64,000 nt of DNA from Sedimentisphaerales bacterium. Its GTDB lineage: Bacteria; Planctomycetota; Phycisphaerae; Sedimentisphaerales; UBA12454. The notes beneath the pieces were generated by a model. It was given only the letters and a program-made list of their open reading frames with translations. It did no database searches and was not told the DNA's origin. This document shows, in pieces, positions 51,696 through 59,303 of the stretch; position 1 is the first letter of the stretch; every line of letters begins with the position of its first letter. The stretch covers positions 41,624 through 105,623 of the forward strand of contig JAFGGI010000057.1 in the NCBI GenBank assembly GCA_016930635.1. Reading direction: 5' to 3'. The position numbers and the translations under genes were made by a program.

Positions 51696-52495
51696 CTAAC
51701 CAGAAAGAAAGAGATAAGATAAAAGAAAATTTTAGAAAAGATATTTTATCACATATAGAGTTGTTTAACTCTGCTGTTTCCACGAATAAGGGGGATTGGA
51801 TTATAAAAGGCTTTATTGATATTACCAAAAACATTTATACTATTTCCATCGACACAAAGGTTATTTCAAAGATAATGGAGCTACTTCTTTTTCCTAAGTT
51901 GTGTAAGTTTGCCGAAGAGGGTGGTTACAAGATGGTTCTTTCTAAGGAACAAAACTTCTACCCTGACATTTCTTTTATTGATAAAAACGACAACAAATTT
52001 GCCGTTGATATAAAAAGTACTTATCGAAAAAACAAAAAAGAGGTAAATGGTATGACATTGGGGGCATTTACTGGATATTTTCGAGATAGAACGAGCAATA
52101 AGAACATTACTTTTACTTATGATGAATATGTCGGCCACTTTGTGCTTGGAGTTATATATTCCAGAACGGATAATGCTAAAGACGAAAGAAAGGTTTATGA
52201 ACTTAGCGATCTTCATAAAATTACTTCAGTGGTTAGAGATTTCACCTTTTTTGTTCAGGAAAAATACCGTATAGCCGCCGATAGACCTGGAAGTGGAAAC
52301 ACTAAAAATATCGGTTCTCTGACGAATATTGATAAGCTGATAAATGGATGCGGGCTTTTTGCTGAACTTGGCGAAGATATTTTTAATGATTACTGGATGT
52401 ATTATTTGACAAAGGATATGGCAAAAGCGATTGATTTGAAAAACCCGCCATACAAGAATTTGGCGGAATACAAAAAATATAAAAAAATGGAATAG
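51692..52495 (+). CDS. EcoRV-family type II restriction endonuclease (predicted GATATC)
   Basis: Catalytic 'QNFYPDISFIDKNDNKFAVDIKSTYR' aligns with EcoRV 'QNHYPDFTLYKPSEPNKKIAIDIKTTYT'; recognition loop 'ADRPGSGNTKNIGSL' aligns with EcoRV 'GDLAGSGNTTNIGSI' (EcoRV sequence recalled). Confidence 0.88.
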   Translation: MTNQKERDKIKENFRKDILSHIELFNSAVSTNKGDWIIKGFIDITKNIYTISIDTKVISKIMELLLFPKLCKFAEEGGYKMVLSKEQNFYPDISFIDKNDNKFAVDIKSTYRKNKKEVNGMTLGAFTGYFRDRTSNKNITFTYDEYVGHFVLGVIYSRTDNAKDERKVYELSDLHKITSVVRDFTFFVQEKYRIAADRPGSGNTKNIGSLTNIDKLINGCGLFAELGEDIFNDYWMYYLTKDMAKAIDLKNPPYKNLAEYKKYKKME

Positions 52496-52497
52496 TT

Positions 52498-53580
52498 TTG
52501 ATGAGAGCAAGGAAAACTACAATTGATAACTTGCAAATGAGTTTTATGGGCGACGATGCGATTTTCCCATCAACACGGTACCAGGGCAGCAAGCTCAAGA
52601 TAACCGACTGGATTTGGAATGCTGTCTGCAATTTGGAATTTGAGACGGCTCTCGACGCTTTCGGCGGAGCAGGTAGCGTAGGCTATATGTTAAAGCAGCA
52701 CAACAAACAAATAACTTACAATGATATATTAAAATTTAACTGGTATATCGGCTCTGCTCTCATTCAAAATGACGAAATTGTTCTGTCCGACGAAGATATT
52801 GATTTTATTTTGAATGAAAACACAAAGGTAAAGTATCCGACATTTGTTAGCAACACTTTTAACGATATTTATTTCACTGACGAAGAAAATCAATGGATTG
52901 ATAGAGTTGTTACAAATATATCTTTGCTCGAAGACTTTTATAAAAAAGCTCTTGGTTATTTTGCTCTTTTTCAGGCTTGCATTATTAAAAGACCTTATAA
53001 TCTTTTTCATCGAAAGAATTTATATATAAGGTTGTCCGATGTGGAGAGAAGTTTTGGCAATAAAACTACTTGGGACAAACCTTTTGAAGACCATTTCAGA
53101 CAATTTGTTATAGAGGCTAATCAAGCGGTCTTTAGCAATGGGAAACAGAACAAAGCATTAAATCTCGATGTTTTTGACATAGAAGAAGAATATGACCTCG
53201 TGTATATAGATACACCCTATATTTCACGGAGGGGGGTTGGTGTGGATTATTTGGATTTTTATCACTTTTTGGAAGGATTAGTAAATTATGTTCAATGGGA
53301 CAAAATGATTGATTATAAATCTCGGCACAAACGATTAAAAAGAAATGAGAGCGCCTGGACAAACAAGAATAAAATTATAGAAGCTTTTGGTCGATTATTT
53401 GAAAAATTCCGAAAAAGTATTTTAGTAGTATCTTATCGAGCTGACGGAATTCCTGCTATTGAGGAACTTGTAAATATTATGAAAAAATACAAATCAGATA
53501 TTCGAGAAATAAAACGAACTAGTTACAAATATGTATTGAGCACTAATCATTCAGAAGAAGTATTAATTTTAGGAATATAA
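52498..53580 (+). CDS. D12-class N6-adenine DNA methyltransferase, cognate of the EcoRV-like enzyme
   Basis: 'TRYQGSKLKI' (motif X-like), 'ALDAFGGAGSVGYMLK' (motif I), 'LVYIDTPYIS' (motif IV variant); 2-nt gap after the endonuclease. Confidence 0.85.
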   Translation: MMRARKTTIDNLQMSFMGDDAIFPSTRYQGSKLKITDWIWNAVCNLEFETALDAFGGAGSVGYMLKQHNKQITYNDILKFNWYIGSALIQNDEIVLSDEDIDFILNENTKVKYPTFVSNTFNDIYFTDEENQWIDRVVTNISLLEDFYKKALGYFALFQACIIKRPYNLFHRKNLYIRLSDVERSFGNKTTWDKPFEDHFRQFVIEANQAVFSNGKQNKALNLDVFDIEEEYDLVYIDTPYISRRGVGVDYLDFYHFLEGLVNYVQWDKMIDYKSRHKRLKRNESAWTNKNKIIEAFGRLFEKFRKSILVVSYRADGIPAIEELVNIMKKYKSDIREIKRTSYKYVLSTNHSEEVLILGI

Positions 53581-53582
53581 AA

Positions 53583-54488
53583 ATGTCTTTATTGGTAACA
53601 GGCTCAATAGGAATTGATACGGTGGCAACACCGCTGGGAAAAAGTGAAAACTGTTTAGGCGGCTCCGCTGTCTATTTCAGCATGGCAGCAAGCTTCTTTT
53701 CGCCCGTAAGGTTCGTCGGTGTTATTGGAGATGATTGCCCGTTTGATCTGGCAAAAGTTTTCACCGGCCGGGACGTTGACCTTTCAGGCCTTGAAACAAG
53801 ACCAGGCAGCAAAACTTTCAGATGGAAAGGCTCCTACCAGGGCGACATGAGCCATGCCCTGACTGATGCGGTGCAGTTGAATGTGCTTGCAGAAAAACCG
53901 CCTGCCGTGCCCAAAAATTTTGCGGACAGCGAATATGTCTTCCTCGCAAATACTCATCCTGCATTACAACTGCAGCTTCTCGATCAGTTGACAAACCCGA
54001 AGTTCATCGTCGCTGACACAATGAATTGCTGGATCCAAAACCATGCAGATGAACTAAAACAATTACTGGCCAGAATAAACGCGCTGATAGTCAATGATGC
54101 CGAAGCGAAAATGCTGACACAGGAAGACAACTTATCGACAGCCACAAAAAAATTACAGGACCTCGGGCCGCAGGTGATAATAATTAAAAAAGGTGCCAAT
54201 GGCGTAATTGCTCTCGATGGCAACAGAGGTTTTTGCGCGCTGCCGGCATATCCCACAGCAGATGTTAAAGACCCGACCGGCGCAGGCGACAGTTTCGCAG
54301 GCGCGCTTATGGGGTATCTGGCAAGTGTGGAAAGAACAGATGACAGATACTTCCGCACAGCTCTTGCCTATGGAATAGTAACATCTTCGCTGGTCATCGA
54401 AGGCTTTTCAATTTCAGCCGTTGCAGCCATCGGAAGATCGGCAATAGATGCCCGGCTTGAAGAACTCCGAAAAATGACTGAATTTTAA
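53583..54488 (+). CDS. PfkB-family carbohydrate kinase
   Basis: 'GSIGIDTVATPLGKSENCLGGSAVYFSMAA', 'DVKDPTGAGDSFAGALMGYL'. Confidence 0.9.
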   Translation: MSLLVTGSIGIDTVATPLGKSENCLGGSAVYFSMAASFFSPVRFVGVIGDDCPFDLAKVFTGRDVDLSGLETRPGSKTFRWKGSYQGDMSHALTDAVQLNVLAEKPPAVPKNFADSEYVFLANTHPALQLQLLDQLTNPKFIVADTMNCWIQNHADELKQLLARINALIVNDAEAKMLTQEDNLSTATKKLQDLGPQVIIIKKGANGVIALDGNRGFCALPAYPTADVKDPTGAGDSFAGALMGYLASVERTDDRYFRTALAYGIVTSSLVIEGFSISAVAAIGRSAIDARLEELRKMTEF

Positions 54489-54504
54489 AAATATTTACAA
54501 TTAT

Positions 54505-54558
54505 TTAGCCCCGCCATTAATGGCGGGGTTGTTTAGCCCCGACCCCTGTGGTCGGGGT
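54505..54558. repeat. Array C: two TTTAGCC-hairpin units
   Basis: TTTAGCCCCGCCattaaTGGCGGGG and TTTAGCCCCGACCcctgtGGTCGGGG; followed by a short CAATAAC tandem repeat. Confidence 0.85.
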
Positions 54559-54592
54559 TATACCAATAACCAATAACCAATAACCGAATAAT

Positions 54593-55150
54593 ATGAGATT
54601 ATTTATCGCTGTTGATATAAATGAAGAACTTCGCACTGCCGTAGCAGACCTTCAGAAAAAATTCAAAGACAAAACGAAAAAACAAACCGGCATAAAATGG
54701 GTCAACCCGAAGCTTATGCACCTGACCCTGAAATTTCTCGGCGAAACGGATGAAGGTAAAATTGATGATATAAACACCGCTGTAGAAATTGCCTGCAAAG
54801 ACAAGCAGCCTTTCGAATTTAACTTCGCAAAAGTCGGCACCTTCTCCAGACCTGCAAGGGTCCTATGGCTGGGCAGTGAAAAACAAAATGAAAATCTGGC
54901 TAATCTCGCTCGGGATATCGAAGATACCCTCGAAAGTCTCGGCTTTGAAAAGGAACAAAGAGAGTTTAACGCCCATCTGACCCTCGCCAGGATAAAAGAC
55001 CACTCTGCAGGTAGACTAATACAGCAAATCGCCGGCGATTTTGCAAAAGTGAATCTACCCCCGATTTCTGTCAATTCAGCCTGTCTGTATAAAAGTCAGT
55101 TGACACCGGACGGCCCTGTATATACTCTGTTAAATGAATTTAAAATATAA
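54593..55150 (+). CDS. thpR: RNA 2',3'-cyclic phosphodiesterase (2H family)
   Basis: 'MRLFIAVDINEELRTAV', HxT motifs 'MHLTLKFLGET' and 'FNAHLTLARIK'. Confidence 0.92.
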   Translation: MRLFIAVDINEELRTAVADLQKKFKDKTKKQTGIKWVNPKLMHLTLKFLGETDEGKIDDINTAVEIACKDKQPFEFNFAKVGTFSRPARVLWLGSEKQNENLANLARDIEDTLESLGFEKEQREFNAHLTLARIKDHSAGRLIQQIAGDFAKVNLPPISVNSACLYKSQLTPDGPVYTLLNEFKI

Positions 55151-55174
55151 ACGAGCTTTTCAGGAGGAATATTT

Positions 55175-56224
55175 ATGGTAAAGACGGCCAAAGATAAAAA
55201 AACAGCCTCGCAAAAGGTAACAAAATTGTCGTCGAAAGAAGGCGCACTCGAAAGGGCCATCGCACAGATAGAAAAACAGTACGGCAGCGGCTCAATTATG
55301 CAGATGGACGAGAGCAAATATGCAAGAATAGAAGGAATCCCTACAGGTTCGCTCTCACTCGACATAGCACTGGGCGGCTGCGGAATGCCGAGAGGCAGGG
55401 CAATAGAACTTTTCGGCCCCGAATCCAGCGGAAAAACCACACTTGCACTGCATATCATAGCAAATGCACAGAAAAAAGGAGGTGTCGCCGCCTTTATTGA
55501 TGCTGAACATGCCCTCGATACTACCTGGGCAAAAAAACTCGGCGTCGATGTCAGTTCATTACTGGTAAGCCAGCCTGACACCGGCGAACAGGCGCTTGAT
55601 ATCACTGAAATGCTCATAAAATCAAACGCCGTCGATGTCATTGTTGTTGACTCTGTCGCTGCCCTGACACCTGCCGCCGAACTCGAAGGAGAAATGGGAC
55701 AGTCTCACGTAGGACTCCAGGCAAGACTTATGAGCCAGGCAATGAGAAAGCTCACAGGGGTTATAAATAAAAGTAAAACCTGTCTGATTTTCATAAATCA
55801 AATAAGAATGAAAATAGGCGTAATGTTCGGCAACCCGGAAACCACAACAGGAGGAAAGGCACTTAAATTCTACAGCTCGGTAAGACTTGATATAAGGAGA
55901 ATCTCTACGATTAAGGAAGGAACTACCGCTATGGGTTCCAGGGTAAGAGCAAGAGTTGTAAAAAATAAAATTGCTCCGCCGTTCAGAGATGCCGAATTCG
56001 ATATTATGTTCAATGCCGGCATAAGTTACGAAGGTGATTTGATCGATTTAGGAACTAATTGCGGCGTTGTAGCTAAAAGCGGTGCCTGGATAACATATGG
56101 AGATTTAAAACTTGGCCAGGGAAGAGAAAATGCCAAAAAATATTTAATTGAAAATAAGGAACTGACAGAAGAAATAAAAGACAAAATCCTCGTAACATTA
56201 GGAATTACAGAGCCCCAAGCGTAA
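55175..56224 (+). CDS. recA: Recombinase RecA
   Basis: '[21 protein letters not shown]', '[38 protein letters not shown]', '[36 protein letters not shown]'. Confidence 0.98.
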   Translation: MVKTAKDKKTASQKVTKLSSKEGALERAIAQIEKQYGSGSIMQMDESKYARIEGIPTGSLSLDIALGGCGMPRGRAIELFGPESSGKTTLALHIIANAQKKGGVAAFIDAEHALDTTWAKKLGVDVSSLLVSQPDTGEQALDITEMLIKSNAVDVIVVDSVAALTPAAELEGEMGQSHVGLQARLMSQAMRKLTGVINKSKTCLIFINQIRMKIGVMFGNPETTTGGKALKFYSSVRLDIRRISTIKEGTTAMGSRVRARVVKNKIAPPFRDAEFDIMFNAGISYEGDLIDLGTNCGVVAKSGAWITYGDLKLGQGRENAKKYLIENKELTEEIKDKILVTLGITEPQA

Positions 56225-56337
56225 GCGCGGGGTAATCCAAAAGCCCCCAACTTTCTTGTCCGCCACAGTTTTAACGACGGCGGAATGTTGGGGGTTACAG
56301 AACCGCGAATATAAGTAAGCGGTATTTATTACAATTA

Positions 56338-56484
56338 TTTAACCCCGACCCCTGTGGTTGGGGTTGTCCTGATAACCGACAACTGATAACTATTTTAACT
56401 ATGTTAACAACAGAAATTAAAAATATATTCCTGTCATTGCGATTGTGCCGGTTATTTAGCCCCCGGACCTGTGCCGGGGGGCTT
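56338..56484. repeat. Two TTTAGCC/TTTAACC hairpin units flanking an alaS 5' remnant
   Basis: TTTAACCCCGACCcctgtGGTTGGGG (56338-56364) and TTTAGCCCCCGGacctgtgCCGGGGGGC (56455-56482). Confidence 0.75.
56401..56430 (+). pseudogene. Remnant of the alaS 5' end
   Basis: atgttaacaacagaaattaaaaatatattc against alaS atgttaacaacagaaattagaaaatcattt: the first 19 nt are identical, then the copy is interrupted by a TGTCATTGCGA repeat. Confidence 0.75.
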
Positions 56485-56640
56485 GTCATTCTGAACTTGC
56501 CCCTTAGGGGCGAAGTGAAGAATCTTGCCAACGTCATTGCGAGCGACTTGTCCGTCGTAGCCTTGGCGAAGACGGAAGCGAAGCAATCTTGTTTAATCGA
56601 ATACAGTGTTAATCTGTGTAAATTTATGCCTTAGGTATCC

Positions 56641-56656
56641 GTGTCCTATGTTAACA
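56641..56656 (+). repeat. 16-bp direct repeat, left copy flanking the R-M insertion
   Basis: gtgtcctatgttaaca, identical to 59288-59303. Confidence 0.9.
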
Positions 56657-56681
56657 GACGAGGTATTCAAAAGGATTAAAT

Positions 56682-57737
56682 ATGTATAAGGATGAAATCC
56701 AGGAACTGATCATACAATCTCCATTGGAGATTGACACAGAAATAACAATGGATGGACGACCGCCAACAATGGCAAACTCAGAGTTCCTGACGAATAAAGA
56801 ACAAGGTGACTGGGCAGAGCAGATTGTTTTCAAGGCAATCAACGAATTTTCCGGTGATTATTTTGCAGTTGAGTATGGGCGGTCTGAATCAATAGCAGCA
56901 GGAGATAAGGGCTTTTCTGATTTCTACAGAGAATATCAGGAAGAACTTAACACTATAGGTAAAAGACCAGACCTTCTTATATTTCAGTTAAGAGATTTAC
57001 CTAACAAAAAAGTTGACATAGAAAATGATGAGCATGTTAAACGAGCTGTTGCTGCATTAGAAGTTAGGTCAAGTTCTTTTTTAGCAGAAAAATATTCAGT
57101 GTTTATGCGGAATAGACAACAGCAAGCTATTAGCGAATGTGCAAAAGTTCGTGATAGTATTATGGGTAGTTTTAGCAATCTGTTAAAGAAAAAGAGTGAA
57201 ATGATCTACAATCTTATTTCAAATGCGACAGATAATACGTTCAAGGAGTTGGATTTTCGATGCCCCTCTTGGTCATTAACGCAGGAGTTGAGGGATTTAA
57301 CCGCTTTATTAAAAAGCCTTAAAAGAAATATTAAAATTCTACATAAACGAGACTATTTGAGTATTACACCAAAGATGGAAGATATAGCTCTCGTCAATAG
57401 ATGGATACAGAATTACAACGTCAAACATTTCTATCTGCAAGTGTTCTTTGATAAAGCGTATGTTATATCATTTAAAGATATTCTTACGTTAGTTTCAAGT
57501 GATAATGACGAAGGAAACAAATTTTCGATTGAACGAGATGTAAAGAATCAAGGGAAAACCACCATAAAAATAGATGTACAGGTTGGCAAAGAAGTTCTTG
57601 GCCGAATTGATATGCCGGAACATCAATCAGCTATGAAAGAGTTAGAGAGAGGTCGTTTGCTGTTTTATGTTACCTTTAAAGGAGGAAAAGGATATCTCGA
57701 TAACGAAGTATTTATGAGGGATGTTATAAATGCATGA
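56682..57737 (+). CDS. Putative type II restriction endonuclease, possibly AccI-like
   Basis: Encoded just upstream of an N6-adenine MTase with an 8-bp overlap; 'SEFLTNKEQGDWAE', 'TIGKRPDLLIFQLRD', 'AVAALEVRSSSF' form a PD-(D/E)xK-like arrangement. AccI-family resemblance is recalled. Confidence 0.7.
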   Translation: MYKDEIQELIIQSPLEIDTEITMDGRPPTMANSEFLTNKEQGDWAEQIVFKAINEFSGDYFAVEYGRSESIAAGDKGFSDFYREYQEELNTIGKRPDLLIFQLRDLPNKKVDIENDEHVKRAVAALEVRSSSFLAEKYSVFMRNRQQQAISECAKVRDSIMGSFSNLLKKKSEMIYNLISNATDNTFKELDFRCPSWSLTQELRDLTALLKSLKRNIKILHKRDYLSITPKMEDIALVNRWIQNYNVKHFYLQVFFDKAYVISFKDILTLVSSDNDEGNKFSIERDVKNQGKTTIKIDVQVGKEVLGRIDMPEHQSAMKELERGRLLFYVTFKGGKGYLDNEVFMRDVINA

Positions 57738-59268
57738 GACTGTATATATTTCAGAAACACCTCTTGATTACAGAAAGGATTATGGCCAGTTTTTTACTCC
57801 GCCTGCGGTTGCACGTATTATGGTAGAGTGGGTTATGAAAGACCACCCTGAAACTATACTGGATCCCGCATTTGGCCTTGGGGTTTTTTATGATGAAGTA
57901 CGCAAGATTGATTCAGATCAGCAAATCCAATTTACTGGGTATGAAATTGACGAAAATATTCTAAATTATTTTTACCATAATAATTATGGGAACAATATAA
58001 GATTATTTAATGACGATTATCTAGAAGCAGATACAGGCTCCTTTGATGGGATTATCTGCAATCCTCCATATATGCGATTTCAAAAGTTTCTAAAACGTCA
58101 TGATGTATTGCCAAAAATCGAAGAAAAAATTGGAAAGAAACTTGTTGGATACTCAAATATCGCTTCGATTTTTCTTATGAAATCCTTATGTGAACTTAAT
58201 AAAAATGGAAGACTGGCATTCATTATGCCTCTTGAGTTCTTCAATACAGGCTATGGCAAAGAGGTTAAGAGAAGTTTGCTTGAAAAACATCTTTTAAAGC
58301 ATATTATAATTTTCGAAAACGAAAAAGAGGTTTTTCCAGAGGCAACCACAACAGTCTGTATTCTTCTTTGTAAAAGGGATAATAAAAAAGAGAATATTAA
58401 GATCACACTTATTAAATCAGAGGAAGAAATTAATACAAGGCCTGATATTGATGACTTGCCTTGCCGACAACTTCATCCAGATAATCTGCCTTATGACAAA
58501 AAGTGGTCACCTGTTATTTTATCTTTGTTTTCAAAACAGAAAATTCCGAAAGGTTTTTGTGAGCTTTACCTATATGGGGCGTTTAAGAGAGGCATAGCTA
58601 CCGGTGCAAATGAATTTTTTGCGCTAAGCAAGTCTAAAATTGAGGAACTGAATATAAGTAAAAAAAATTTACTGAAATGTATCACGAAAAGTCCTCAAGT
58701 AAATAAAACAATTTTTACCGAGAGTGATTTTGAAGATCTTTTCTATGCGGATAAACCGGTTTATTGTTTAGATGTGAAAGATCATAACGACCTGTCAGTT
58801 ATTAACTATATAAAAGTTGGTGAACAGGCAGGATTTAGTAATAGGTATTTAACAAGAATAAAAAACCCTTGGTATAAAATAGAGCGCCGACAACCCGCAC
58901 CAATTTTGTTTGGTGTCTTTAACAGAGGGCGTCTAAAAGTAATAAGAAATTATTCAACTGCGGTAAATTTTACATGTTTTCATTCGTTTTACCCCAGCCT
59001 TCTTGGTTATAATATTATTGATAAGTTATTTGTTTATTTCTTAAGTGATGTGGGGAATACAGTAATAAAAATGAATAAAAGGAGTTATGGTGGGAACTTG
59101 GAAAAGCTTGAACCTGGCGACTTAAATGAGTGTTTATGTCCAAACCAAGACCAATTTGCATTAATGCAAAAAGAAGAAGTAGAAAAAATAATAGAAACAG
59201 CTAAAATAAATAAAGAATTAGCAGTCCAAATTAGCAATGAATTGATTGCGCGGATAATAAATAATTAA
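57730..59268 (+). CDS. Gamma-class N6-adenine DNA methyltransferase
   Basis: 'DYRKDYGQFFTPPAVARIMVEWV', 'ILDPAFGLGVFYDEV' (motif I), 'DGIICNPPYMRFQKF' (NPPY). Confidence 0.93.
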   Translation: MHETVYISETPLDYRKDYGQFFTPPAVARIMVEWVMKDHPETILDPAFGLGVFYDEVRKIDSDQQIQFTGYEIDENILNYFYHNNYGNNIRLFNDDYLEADTGSFDGIICNPPYMRFQKFLKRHDVLPKIEEKIGKKLVGYSNIASIFLMKSLCELNKNGRLAFIMPLEFFNTGYGKEVKRSLLEKHLLKHIIIFENEKEVFPEATTTVCILLCKRDNKKENIKITLIKSEEEINTRPDIDDLPCRQLHPDNLPYDKKWSPVILSLFSKQKIPKGFCELYLYGAFKRGIATGANEFFALSKSKIEELNISKKNLLKCITKSPQVNKTIFTESDFEDLFYADKPVYCLDVKDHNDLSVINYIKVGEQAGFSNRYLTRIKNPWYKIERRQPAPILFGVFNRGRLKVIRNYSTAVNFTCFHSFYPSLLGYNIIDKLFVYFLSDVGNTVIKMNKRSYGGNLEKLEPGDLNECLCPNQDQFALMQKEEVEKIIETAKINKELAVQISNELIARIINN

Positions 59269-59287
59269 AAGATGTATCAAAAATATT

Positions 59288-59303
59288 GTGTCCTATGTTA
59301 ACA
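59288..59303 (+). repeat. 16-bp direct repeat, right copy (spans the alaS start codon)
   Basis: gtgtcctatgttaaca. Confidence 0.9.

Noticed and set aside
54558-54592. Short CAATAAC tandem repeat (three copies)
   Set aside because: Too short for a meaningful tandem-repeat locus; noted only as part of the repeat-rich gap.
56401-56634. 77-aa ORF beginning MLTTEIKNIF
   Set aside because: Only the first ~10 codons derive from alaS; the rest is translated repeat DNA.
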